Positions 1 to 10,383 of a DNA stretch of 64,000 bases are shown piece by piece. Origin of the DNA: Streptomyces sp. NBC_00285 (GTDB taxonomy: Bacteria > Actinomycetota > Actinomycetes > Streptomycetales > Streptomycetaceae). Under the pieces are notes generated by a model. The model ran no database searches. It was not told the origin of the DNA and saw nothing but the letters and a program-made list of their open reading frames with translations. The stretch spans positions 558,001-622,000 of the forward strand of contig NZ_CP108055.1 of assembly GCF_036174265.1 (NCBI RefSeq). The letters are read 5' to 3'. Position numbers and translations under genes: made by a program. How positions within the stretch are numbered: the first letter of the stretch is position 1; every line of letters begins with the position of its first letter.

Positions 1-1
1 T

Positions 2-2089
<2,088 letters not shown>

Positions 2090-2157
2090 CCGGCACGGGC
2101 CGATCCCGTACGGGCAAGCGATAGCGAAAGGGACGCGTCGCCTCGGGCAGTGACAAA

Positions 2158-2188
2158 GCGGCACCACCGATCAACTCGGTGGTGCCGC
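2158..2188 (+). terminator. Hairpin terminator after the xylanase gene
   Basis: A perfect 13-bp stem (2158-2170 pairing with 2176-2188) closes a 5-base loop, 69 bases after the xylanase stop codon. There is no T-run, which is usual for Streptomyces terminators. Confidence 0.75.
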
Positions 2189-2220
2189 TGCCTGCTGAGT
2201 CAACGCCTCCCGCGCCCCCT

Positions 2221-2283
2221 CGCTACCGGAGCGAGGCAGAGCGCATCCACATCGTCGACCGGCTGCGACACAAGGCATCCGTC
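2221..2283 (+). pseudogene. Fragment of an IS30-family transposase N-terminus
   Basis: Read from 2221 in frame, 21 codons give RYRSEAERIHIVDRLRHKAS and one more residue. This resembles the start of the helix-turn-helix region of actinobacterial IS30 transposases (YRSEAERIRIAD, then the RAIAAELGRSPSTISREI region). The similarity stops at about 2283 and no further transposase sequence or terminal repeat is visible. It is too short to be functional and is best read as a scar of an old insertion. The call rests on one short match. Confidence 0.4.
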
Positions 2284-2460
2284 GGCAGCAGTCCCCACGC
2301 ACGCAGAGGTGCATCGACACGGCGCCCGCCCAGGTGAGTTGGAGCCGCTGCGAACAGCAGTGAGCACCGTCCCCGGGCCGGACAGCCGCCCTTCGTGGCG
2401 TACGCGCCGGGCCTCCAGGAGTGACCGGCAATCCGGGGAGGCGTGACTCAGTCCCGCTTT

Positions 2461-2505
2461 GAAGCGGCAGACGTCGAAGCGGCAGACGTCGAAGCGGCAG
2501 ACGTT
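2461..2505 (+). repeat. Three tandem copies of a 15-bp unit
   Basis: The unit GAAGCGGCAGACGTC occurs at 2461-2475 and 2476-2490, and at 2491-2505 with a single final C-to-T change. It lies about 180 bases before the paoA-like start, in the untranslated leader. It could bind a regulator or be simple slippage; neither can be decided here. Confidence 0.8.
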
Positions 2506-2681
2506 AAAGGGGGAGGAAAGTCTCCCTGCCATGGGCGTTGCCGATGGTGCAAGACTTCCCGTGTGGCCAGTCGCCCGTTGCCAGGGCGCACGGTTGTCCG
2601 GTTCCCCGCGGTGACGACGAGCCAGTCTCCCGCCCCGTTGTTTGAGCAGGGCCGATCCGTCCGCACTACAAAGGCGTACGC

Positions 2682-3332
2682 ATGTCCACTGAACTCCCTG
2701 AGTCTGTCGTTCCCTCCCCCACCGGATCCAGCGAGTCCTCTCCGGCGCCCAGTCGGCGCACCTTCATCGCCACCAGTACCGCGGTCGGTGGCGCGGTCGT
2801 CGCAGGGGGCGTGATCGCAGGGCCCTCCCTGGTCGGCCCGCACGAGGCGAGGGCCGCCGAAGGGCCGCCCTCCAGCAGGGTCTCCCTGACGGTCAACGGC
2901 ACGCGGCGGACGGTGACGGTCGACAACCGCACCTCGCTGCTGGACCTGTTGCGTGAGCACCTGGGGCTGACGGGCTCCAAGAAGGGCTGCAACGCCGGGG
3001 CCTGCGGCGCGTGCACCGTGCTGGTCAGCGGCCACCGTGTCAACGCCTGCCTGACGCTTGCGGTGCGGCTGGAGGGCGCCGAGGTCACCACGATCGAGGG
3101 CCTGGCCGACGGCGACGAACTCCACCCGCTGCAGCAGGCGTTCATCGACCAGGACGCCTTCCAGTGCGGTTACTGCACGCCGGGGCAGATCGTCTCCGGT
3201 GTCGGCTGCATCCGGGAGGGCCACACCGGTTCCCCGAAGGAGATCCGGGAGTCGATGAGCGGCAACATCTGCCGGTGCGGCTGCTACGTCAAGATCGTGC
3301 GCGCGGTCGAGCAGACCACGGGCCGGAAGTAA
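2682..3332 (+). CDS. paoA: Tat-exported [2Fe-2S] subunit of aldehyde oxidoreductase (PaoA/YagT-like)
   Basis: Small iron-sulfur subunit of a xanthine-oxidase-family molybdenum hydroxylase; it passes electrons between the molybdenum subunit and FAD. A Tat motif (RRTFIATS, near residues 25-32) and a hydrophobic stretch precede the mature part, so the complex should work outside the membrane, as E. coli PaoABC does. The plant-type cluster cysteines lie in GCNAGACGAC (C103, C108, C111) and the second cluster in QCGYC (C162, C165) and CRCGC near residue 198. It is the first of four closely spaced genes; paoB starts 13 bases downstream. AAAGG precedes the ATG. The substrate is not readable from sequence; aromatic aldehydes are known for the E. 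coli enzyme. Confidence 0.88.
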   Translation: MSTELPESVVPSPTGSSESSPAPSRRTFIATSTAVGGAVVAGGVIAGPSLVGPHEARAAEGPPSSRVSLTVNGTRRTVTVDNRTSLLDLLREHLGLTGSKKGCNAGACGACTVLVSGHRVNACLTLAVRLEGAEVTTIEGLADGDELHPLQQAFIDQDAFQCGYCTPGQIVSGVGCIREGHTGSPKEIRESMSGNICRCGCYVKIVRAVEQTTGRK

Positions 3333-3344
3333 GGAGCGGCCACC

Positions 3345-4325
3345 ATGCATCCCTTCACCTACACCCGCGTCTCCGACACCCGTGAGGCCGTCGATGCGGG
3401 CAGGCACGGTGGTCGCTACATCGCCGGGGGCACCACCCTGGTCGACCTGATGCGGGAGACCGTCGAACGACCCGACGCCCTCGTCGACATCACCGGTCTG
3501 CCACTGCGTGAGGTCACCGTCACCGAGCGCGGCGGACTGCGCATCGGCGCCCTGGTGACCATGTCCGGGGCCGCCGCCCACCCGAAGGTGCGCGCCCTGT
3601 ACCCCGTCGTCGCCGAGGCGCTGGAGCTGAGTGCCTCGGCCCAGCTGCGGAACATGGCGACCATCGGCGGCAACATCATGCAGCGCACCCGCTGCACCTA
3701 CTTCCGGGACGTGAGCGCCCCCTGCAACAAGCGTGAGCCCGGCTCCGGGTGCGCCGCACTGCACGGCTACAACCGCAGCCACGCAATCCTCGGCACCTCC
3801 GACCACTGCGCGGCCACCCACCCCTCCGACGTCGCCGTGGCCTTCGCGGCACTGGAGGCGCGCGTACACCTGCTGGGCCCGGACGGGGAGCGGCGCGTTC
3901 CCTTCGCGGATTTCCTGCTGCGACCGGGCACCACCCCCAGCCGCGAACAGGCTCTGCGACAGGGCGAGTTGATCACGGCGGTGGAGACAGCGGCCTTTCC
4001 GCGTCCGCTCAAGTCCGGCTATCTGAAGGTGCGCGACCGGCAGTCCTACGAGTTCGCCCTGACCTCGGCCGCTGTGGCGATGCATGTGCGCGGCGGGGTG
4101 ATCCGCGAGGCGAAGGTCGCGGCGGGCGGTGTGGGCACCGTGCCGTGGAGGCTGCCTGCAGTCGAGCAGCACCTCATCGGTGAGCGCCCTTCGACGTCCC
4201 TGTGGGCAGCGGCAGCGGCGCGCGCCACCGACCACGCCCGGCCCCTGCGGCACAACCGCTTCAAGGTCGAGCTGCTGAGGCGAACCGTCGAGCGCCAGCT
4301 GCGCATCGTAGGAGGTACCAAGTGA
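3345..4325 (+). CDS. paoB: FAD-binding subunit of aldehyde oxidoreductase (PaoB/YagS-like)
   Basis: Medium subunit of the same molybdenum hydroxylase. The N-terminal part has the FAD-binding pattern of the CO-dehydrogenase flavoprotein family (YIAGGTTLVDLM, ATIGGNIMQRTRC). A cysteine-rich insertion at about residues 117-150 (RCTYFRD, SAPCNKRE, GSGCAALHG, SDHCAATHPSD) is characteristic of the PaoB/HCR type, which carries an extra [4Fe-4S] cluster. It lacks its own export signal and would be carried out by the PaoA-type Tat signal. AAGGAG precedes the ATG. The gene ends in an overlap with paoC (GTGA), indicating translational coupling. Confidence 0.88.
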   Translation: MHPFTYTRVSDTREAVDAGRHGGRYIAGGTTLVDLMRETVERPDALVDITGLPLREVTVTERGGLRIGALVTMSGAAAHPKVRALYPVVAEALELSASAQLRNMATIGGNIMQRTRCTYFRDVSAPCNKREPGSGCAALHGYNRSHAILGTSDHCAATHPSDVAVAFAALEARVHLLGPDGERRVPFADFLLRPGTTPSREQALRQGELITAVETAAFPRPLKSGYLKVRDRQSYEFALTSAAVAMHVRGGVIREAKVAAGGVGTVPWRLPAVEQHLIGERPSTSLWAAAAARATDHARPLRHNRFKVELLRRTVERQLRIVGGTK

Positions 4326-6517
4326 GCCCCCAGCCGCAGGCAGCCGTGGGCGCGCCGCTGTCCCGGGTGGACGGCCGGCTGAAGGTCACCGGCAGGGCCG
4401 TGTACGCCGCCGAGCACGACATCGACGGTGCCGTGCACGCCGTCATCGTCGACGCGAGCGTCGGCCGCGGACGCATCACGTCCATCGACACCCGCGACGC
4501 CGAGTCCCAGCCGGGCGTACTGCGGGTGGTCCACCACCGCAACGCACCGAAGTTGCCGTACCGCGACAACGCCGGGTCCAACAACCCGGCCGGGCGGCGG
4601 CTGCGGGTCTTCCAGGACGACCAGGTGCGCTTCCACGGCCAGCCGGTCGCCGTCGTGATCGCCACCACCCTGGAGGCCGCACAGCACGGCGCGAGCCTGG
4701 TCGAGGTCGGCTACGACGCCGAGCAGCCCTCCACCGACCTCTCCGAGGCCCAGCCCGACGAGGCGACCCGCTACGCCCGCGGCGACGCCGAGGCCGGCCT
4801 GCGCGACGCCGCCGTACGCCTGGACCTGACCTACCGCACGGCGCGCAACCACCACAACCCGATGGAGCCGCACGCCACCATCGCCCGCTGGGATGGCAAC
4901 GCGCTCACCGTGTGGGACAAGACCCAGTGGGTGGTGGGCACGCAGACGGAACTCGCGGCGGTGTTCGGTCTGGAGTCGGACGCGGTGCGCGTCATCTCCC
5001 CGTTCGTCGGGGGCGGTTTCGGCACGGCACTGCGCTGCTGGCCGCACGTGGTGGTGGCCGCGCTGGCCGCCCGCGAGACGGAGCGGCCGGTCAAGCTCGT
5101 GCTCAGCCGTAAGCAGATGTACCTCGGCACCGGATTCCGGCCCTCGTACGAGTACCGCCTGCGACTGGGCAGCGACCGGCGTGGCCGGCTGTCGGCCGCG
5201 GTCCACGAGCTGGACGCCGAGACGTCGTCGTACGAGACGTTCACCGAAGGCGTTCTCGCGGCCGGGCAGATGCTCTACAGCATGCCCAACGTGAGCCAGG
5301 CGTACCGGACGGTGCCCCTGGACCTGCCCACCCCGCTGTACATGCGCGGCCCCGGCTTTCAGACCGCCTCCTTCGTCATCGAGTCGGCCATGGACGAGCT
5401 CGCGCACCGGCTCGGCGTCGATCCGATCGAGCTGCGCCGCCGCAACGAGCCGGCCGGGGACGAGTCGACGGGCCTGCCTTTCTCCACCCGTCGGCTGCAT
5501 GAGTGCTACGCCGTGGGCGCCCGCGAGTTCGGCTGGCACCGCCGCAGCCCCGAACCCCGCTCGACGCGCGAGGGGGACTGGCTGATCGGCAGGGGCATGG
5601 CCGCGGGCGTCTACGACACCGCGCGCATGCCGGCCCGGGCCCGGGCCCGCCTGGACGCGGACGGCACAGCGGTGGTCGAGGCCGCCGCCACCGACATGGG
5701 GCCGGGCACCTACACCTCCCAGACCCAGGTCGCCGCGGACGCGCTCGGACTGACCGTGCGCACGGTGACGTTCCGGCTCGGGGACTCCCTCTACCCGCCG
5801 ACCCCACCGCACGGCGGCTCCATGACCATGGCCAGCGTCGGTTCCGCCACTCTCGACGCCTGCAACCAGGTTCGCCGTCAGGCGATCAAGCTGGCCGTGG
5901 AGGACCGTGCCTCGCCACTGCACGGGGTGCCTGCCCACGACGTGGTGGTCCGGGGCGGCCGACTGCACGTGAAGGACGACCCCACGCGCGGGGAGACGTA
6001 CCGGCGCCTGCTCACCCGCAATGACCGCACCCACCTCGCGGCGGACGGCTCGTTCGCCCCGCCGTCCGGACCCGAACGGCACTCCTTCTACGGTTACAAC
6101 GCGACCTTCGCCGAAGTGGCGGTGGACGCGGCCCTCGGCCTGATCCGGGTGCGGCGAATCCTGGGTGTGTACGACGCGGGGCGCATCATCAGCCCCAAGC
6201 TCGCCGACAGCCAGGCACTCGGCGGCATGGTCGGCGGCATCGGAACGGCCCTGCTGGAGCACACCGTCACCGACCACCGCGACGGGCGGATCGTCAACGC
6301 CAACCTCGCCGACTACCTCGTACCCGTCAACGCCGATGTTCCCGACCTCAAGGCGATCTACCTCGACGGTGAGGACCGCGAGGCCGACCCGCTCGGCGTC
6401 AAGGGCCTCGGTGAACTCGTGATGATCGGTGTGGCGCCCGCCATCGCCAACGCGGTGTTCAACGCCACCGGCCGACGTGTCCGCGAACTGCCCATCACCG
6501 CCGAGGCATTGCTCTGA
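4322..6517 (+). CDS. paoC: Molybdopterin-binding subunit of aldehyde oxidoreductase (PaoC/YagR-like)
   Basis: Large catalytic subunit of the aldehyde oxidoreductase, 731 residues. I start it at the GTG at 4322, which overlaps the paoB stop by four bases and has GGAGGT six bases before it; the open frame runs further upstream but that would overlap paoB by over 100 bases. The protein begins with the family's SRVDGRLKVTGRAVYAAE domain, contains the cofactor-contacting FVGGGFG motif near residue 227, and ends with the catalytic-glutamate motif VKGLGELVMIG (E698). The expected cofactor is molybdopterin cytosine dinucleotide. It needs an XdhC/PaoD-type chaperone, which is encoded next. Confidence 0.88.
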   Translation: MSPQPQAAVGAPLSRVDGRLKVTGRAVYAAEHDIDGAVHAVIVDASVGRGRITSIDTRDAESQPGVLRVVHHRNAPKLPYRDNAGSNNPAGRRLRVFQDDQVRFHGQPVAVVIATTLEAAQHGASLVEVGYDAEQPSTDLSEAQPDEATRYARGDAEAGLRDAAVRLDLTYRTARNHHNPMEPHATIARWDGNALTVWDKTQWVVGTQTELAAVFGLESDAVRVISPFVGGGFGTALRCWPHVVVAALAARETERPVKLVLSRKQMYLGTGFRPSYEYRLRLGSDRRGRLSAAVHELDAETSSYETFTEGVLAAGQMLYSMPNVSQAYRTVPLDLPTPLYMRGPGFQTASFVIESAMDELAHRLGVDPIELRRRNEPAGDESTGLPFSTRRLHECYAVGAREFGWHRRSPEPRSTREGDWLIGRGMAAGVYDTARMPARARARLDADGTAVVEAAATDMGPGTYTSQTQVAADALGLTVRTVTFRLGDSLYPPTPPHGGSMTMASVGSATLDACNQVRRQAIKLAVEDRASPLHGVPAHDVVVRGGRLHVKDDPTRGETYRRLLTRNDRTHLAADGSFAPPSGPERHSFYGYNATFAEVAVDAALGLIRVRRILGVYDAGRIISPKLADSQALGGMVGGIGTALLEHTVTDHRDGRIVNANLADYLVPVNADVPDLKAIYLDGEDREADPLGVKGLGELVMIGVAPAIANAVFNATGRRVRELPITAEALL

Positions 6518-6674
6518 TCCCGAGTGCTTCGGGCCGGTGGAGTGCATACCACGTCCGGCGGCGGCCCCGTCCCGCCGCCGGGCTTCCCAGGGCCGCCGCC
6601 GCTCGACGTTTCCCCGGCGTCGCGGCGGCGGCCCGCACCCCTGCCGATCCTGGTCACCCTGTGGAGAGCCGCCC

Positions 6675-7814
6675 ATGCTGAACATCGCGGACACCCTGCA
6701 CCTCTGGTGCGGCGAAGCCCGCCCCTTCGCCCTGGCCACCGTTGTCGGCGTGCACGGCAGCGCGCCCCTGCCGATCGGCACCTCGGTGGCGGTGGACGCC
6801 GACGGCAACGCGGTCGGCAGCATCTCCGGCGGCTGCGTGGAGGGCGCCGTCTACGAACTGTGCCGCCAGGTGCTGCATGACCGGGGAGCCGCACAGCGGG
6901 CCTGGTTCGGCTACTCGGACGACGACGCCTTCGCCGTCGGCCTCACCTGCGGCGGCGAACTGGACGTCCTTGTCCAGCGCATCGACCCGGCGGCCCAGCC
7001 GCACCTCGCCGCAGCCCTGCGCGACATCGTCCAGGGGCGTCCGGTCGCGGTGGCGCAGGTCGTGGACGGCCCGGAGTGCCTCATCGGCTCCACGTTGAGC
7101 GTGCTCGGCGATGGCCACGCGACCTACGGAAGTGTGAGCAGCGGCCCCGTGGACCGGGTGGTGGCCGACCGGGCCAAAGCCCAGCTGCGGGCCGGCCGGA
7201 CCACCCGTGTGGACATCGGCGGGGCCGGCGACGGCTGCCCCGAGCGGTTGTCCGTGCTCGTCCATGTGTCAGCCGCCCGCCCCCGCATGCTCATCTTCGG
7301 CGCGATCGACTTCGCGGCCGCGCTCAGCCGGGCCGGCCGGTTCCTGGGCTACCGGGTCACGGTCTGCGACGCCCGTCCCGTCTTCGCCACGCCCGCACGC
7401 TTCCCGCACGCGGACGAAGTGGTCGTCGACTGGCCCCACCGGTACCTGGAACACACCGAGGTGGACGCGCGTACCGCCGTATGCGTCCTCACCCACGACG
7501 CCAAGTTCGACATCCCTCTGCTGCGCCTTGCCCTCGGCCTGCCCGTCGCCTACGTGGGCGCGATGGGCTCCCGGCGTACGCACGACGAGCGCCTGCGCCT
7601 CCTGCGCGAATCCGGCACGTCCGCCGGACAACTGGCCCGGTTGCGCTCCCCGATCGGCCTCGATCTCGGCGCCCGCACCCCCGAGGAGACGGCCGTCTCC
7701 ATCGCCGCGGAGATCATCGCCCAGGCCAACCAGGGCACGGGCCGTCCCCTGGCCCGGATCACCGGCCGGATCCACCGTCCGATCCGGCCAAGACAGTCGG
7801 TCCTGACCGATTGA
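6675..7814 (+). CDS. XdhC/PaoD-like molybdenum cofactor insertion factor
   Basis: XdhC-CoxI family protein of 379 residues, about the usual length. The N-terminal XdhC domain is visible in FALATVVGVHGSAP and SISGGCVEGAVYE; the C-terminal Rossmann-like domain begins near LIFGAIDFAAAL and contains VAYVGAMGSRRTH. These proteins bind and sulfurate the molybdenum cofactor before insertion into xanthine-oxidase-type enzymes; PaoD does this for PaoABC. The ATG at 6675 has GGAG upstream, whereas the longer open frame overlaps paoC. Being the last gene of the pao-like group, it is most likely the dedicated chaperone of this enzyme. Confidence 0.85.
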   Translation: MLNIADTLHLWCGEARPFALATVVGVHGSAPLPIGTSVAVDADGNAVGSISGGCVEGAVYELCRQVLHDRGAAQRAWFGYSDDDAFAVGLTCGGELDVLVQRIDPAAQPHLAAALRDIVQGRPVAVAQVVDGPECLIGSTLSVLGDGHATYGSVSSGPVDRVVADRAKAQLRAGRTTRVDIGGAGDGCPERLSVLVHVSAARPRMLIFGAIDFAAALSRAGRFLGYRVTVCDARPVFATPARFPHADEVVVDWPHRYLEHTEVDARTAVCVLTHDAKFDIPLLRLALGLPVAYVGAMGSRRTHDERLRLLRESGTSAGQLARLRSPIGLDLGARTPEETAVSIAAEIIAQANQGTGRPLARITGRIHRPIRPRQSVLTD

Positions 7815-8107
7815 GCGAGGGCTCGACGGAAGAGGAACCCATCCCCCTGAAGCCTCTTCGCCGGAGGGCGTGATCGGCCACCCAGAACGGCGAGACATTC
7901 CATGTTTAGCAGGTCCAGATCCACAAGAAACCATAGCCAATCGGGTCAACTACCCTCCAGCGAAACCACTTTCATCCCTGCACGCTGGTTGACATCGCAG
8001 GGAGACATGACAGACCTTCATGCGTAACAAGCGACACATCACGCACGGCAGCCAAGCCCGCCCGTGCTGTTCGTGATCCCCTGCCCCCACGCACCTGGGA
8101 TGTCTCC
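7815..8107. other. Locally AT-richer promoter region before the fucosidase gene
   Basis: The stretch from about 7890 to 8050 is much less GC-rich than its surroundings. A TTGACA at 7989-7994 could be a -35 element for the fucosidase gene, but I see no convincing -10 at the right spacing. No gene is recognised. Confidence 0.35.
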
Positions 8108-10339
8108 ATGTCGAGTTCGATCAGCAGACGCCACTTCCTGGCCGGTGCCACCTACGTGGCCGCCGCAGCCGTCGCCGGCGGTGTGTTCGGCGCCGGGATT
8201 GCCCAGGCGGCGCCCAGCACGTACACGCCCGACTGGAACTCGGTCGACCAGCACCCGCCGACTCCGGAGTGGTTCCAGGACGCCAAGTTCGGGATCTACT
8301 TCCACTGGGGTGTCTTCAGCGTCCCCGCCTTCGGCAACGAGTGGTACCCGCGCAACATGTACCGGGTCGGCGACACCGCCAACCAGCACCACATCGCGAC
8401 CTACGGCCAGCCGTCGGCGTGGCCGTACCACAACTTCATCAACGGGGCGCAGGACCTGGCGGGCAACACCGTCAAGTTCGCCCCGAAACTGAAGTCGGCA
8501 GGCGGGAAGTTCGACCCCGACGAGTGGGTGCAGCTGTTCGTCGACGCCGGCGCCAGGTTCGCCGGCCCGGTGGCCGAGCACCATGACGGATTCTCCATGT
8601 GGGACAGCCAGGTCAACGAGTGGAACTCGGTGAAGAAGGGCCCCGGCCTCGACCTGCTGCGGCTGTTCTCCACGGCCATCCGCGCCAAGGGCCTGAAACT
8701 GCTGGTGGCCATGCACCACGCGTACAACTTCACCGGGTTCTACGAGTTCGCCCCCGCTCAGAGCGACCCCAGCCTCAAGAAGCTCTACGGACAACTGGGT
8801 TCGGCCGCGCAGAACCAGCTCTGGTTCGACAAGCTCAAGGAAGTCATCGACCGCGCTCAGCCCGACATCCTGTGGCAGGACTTCAATCTGGTCGCCGTCG
8901 ACGAGACGCAGCGCCTCAACTTCCTTTCGTACTACTACAACCAGGCCAACAGTTGGGGCCGTGAGGTCGTCTCCACCTACAAGGACGGCCTGAACGGCAA
9001 GGGCGAGGTCTTCGACTACGAACGGGGCGGCCCGGCCGATCTCACCACCCCGTACTGGCTGACCGACGACAGCATCTCCAGCAGCAGCTGGTGCTACACC
9101 CAGGGCATCGGCTACTACACCATCCAGCAGATGCTGCACTCGTTCATCGACCGGGTCAGCAAGAACGGCAACATGCTGCTGAACATCGCGCCGATGGCCG
9201 ACGGCACCATCCCCCAGGCGCAGAAGGACGTCCTGCTCGGCATGGGCGACCATCTGAAGCGCTTCGGCGAGTCGGTGTACTCGACGCGCGCCTGGACGGC
9301 GTACGGCGAGGGCCCGACGAAGATGGGCGGCGGCGCCTTCACCAACCCGACCGCCGGGACTCCCCAGGACATCCGCTTCACCCGCAGCAAAACCGGTGAC
9401 GTTCTGTACGCCACCGTCCTGGGCTGGCCCGGCAGTTCCCTGACCATCAAGACCCTCGGCTCGGACCGGATCAACCTCTCCTCGCTGACCTCGGTCAAGC
9501 TCCTCGGCACCACCGCCGGCACCTACATCGATCTGCCCACTCCGGCTCAGAACTCCTCCGGCCTCACCATCGCCCTGCCGTCGTCGGCGCCGTACAACGC
9601 CAACGCCTACGTGCTGAAGCTCGCCTTCTCCGGCGCGATCCCGGACCTGCGGCCGCTCGCCGGAGCCGTCGCCTTCACGGACGTCAACTACACCGGCAAG
9701 GCGGCCGTGTTCACCCTCGGCGACTACACCTCGGCCGACCTCACCGCGGCCGGACCGGGCCCCCGCACCCTCTCCTCCCTCCGGCCGGCCCCCGGCTACC
9801 AGGTGGTCGGCTACTCCGGCGACAACTTCACCGGCACCTCCTGGACCTTCACCGCCGACAACCCCGACCTCAGAGTCACCGGCAACAACGACCAGATCGC
9901 CTCGCTCAGGGTCCAGTTCAACCCCGCCACCTACTTCCGGATCACCAACGCCACCAACGGCCTCGCCCTGGACGGTGGCGGCGACGTCGCCTCCGGATCC
10001 AACCTCAAGCAGTGGTCCTGGGACGGCAGTTCCAACCTCCAGTGGCATGCGGAGGCCGTCGCGGGCGGCTACTACAGGCTGGTCAACCGCACGAACGGCA
10101 TGGTCGCCGACGGCTGGGGCGACACCGCCGACGGTTCCGCCGCCAGACAGGCGCCCTGGAACGGCGGCACCAACCAGCAGTGGACCATCACCCACCGGGA
10201 CGGCGACCGCTGTTCGATCGCCAACCGCACCACCGGCCTGGTCCTCGACGGCGGCGGCAACGTCAACTCCGGCTCCATCACCAAACAGTGGACCTACGGC
10301 AGCAGCACCAACCTGCTGTGGACCTTCACCGCGCTGTGA
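8108..10339 (+). CDS. Tat-secreted GH29 alpha-L-fucosidase with crystallin-like and ricin-type domains
   Basis: Extracellular alpha-L-fucosidase-type enzyme. A Tat signal (SRRHFLAGATYV, residues 6-17) precedes a GH29 catalytic domain at about residues 45-400: FGIYFHWGVFSVPAF, then EHHDGFSMWD near residue 158, and ILWQDF near residue 255, whose Asp is the likely nucleophile. A beta-sandwich stretch follows to about residue 510. Residues about 515-605 look like a beta/gamma-crystallin repeat pair (DVNYTGKAAVF, GYQVVGYSGDNFTG). The end, about 610-743, is a ricin-B-type (CBM13-like) module with Q-W motifs. The binding modules suggest attack on a polymeric or glycoconjugate substrate; this combination is unusual. 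The ribosome-binding site is weak. Confidence 0.85.
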   Translation: MSSSISRRHFLAGATYVAAAAVAGGVFGAGIAQAAPSTYTPDWNSVDQHPPTPEWFQDAKFGIYFHWGVFSVPAFGNEWYPRNMYRVGDTANQHHIATYGQPSAWPYHNFINGAQDLAGNTVKFAPKLKSAGGKFDPDEWVQLFVDAGARFAGPVAEHHDGFSMWDSQVNEWNSVKKGPGLDLLRLFSTAIRAKGLKLLVAMHHAYNFTGFYEFAPAQSDPSLKKLYGQLGSAAQNQLWFDKLKEVIDRAQPDILWQDFNLVAVDETQRLNFLSYYYNQANSWGREVVSTYKDGLNGKGEVFDYERGGPADLTTPYWLTDDSISSSSWCYTQGIGYYTIQQMLHSFIDRVSKNGNMLLNIAPMADGTIPQAQKDVLLGMGDHLKRFGESVYSTRAWTAYGEGPTKMGGGAFTNPTAGTPQDIRFTRSKTGDVLYATVLGWPGSSLTIKTLGSDRINLSSLTSVKLLGTTAGTYIDLPTPAQNSSGLTIALPSSAPYNANAYVLKLAFSGAIPDLRPLAGAVAFTDVNYTGKAAVFTLGDYTSADLTAAGPGPRTLSSLRPAPGYQVVGYSGDNFTGTSWTFTADNPDLRVTGNNDQIASLRVQFNPATYFRITNATNGLALDGGGDVASGSNLKQWSWDGSSNLQWHAEAVAGGYYRLVNRTNGMVADGWGDTADGSAARQAPWNGGTNQQWTITHRDGDRCSIANRTTGLVLDGGGNVNSGSITKQWTYGSSTNLLWTFTAL

Positions 10340-10383
10340 CAAGAACACGGCCGCACCGATCGACGGGACCCTGCGGACGCGAC

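Larger units (their letters stand above)
2090..2681. other. Long intergenic region: terminator, transposase scrap, short repeats
   Basis: This 592-base gap holds the xylanase terminator (2158-2188), a short IS30-like fragment (about 2221-2283) and a 15-bp triplicate (2461-2505). At about 2516-2566 GGAAAGTC and GACTTCC can pair imperfectly in the leader of the molybdoenzyme operon. Open frames crossing the gap have no recognisable product. Confidence 0.6.

Noticed and set aside
2506..2681. Riboswitch (molybdenum cofactor or cobalamin type) before the molybdoenzyme operon
   Set aside because: Some pairing is possible in the leader, but I could not match the conserved core of any riboswitch class.
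2443..2814. Plus-strand frame starting at the 15-bp repeats
   Set aside because: It overlaps the paoA start, has no family resemblance and its repeats are better read as leader DNA.
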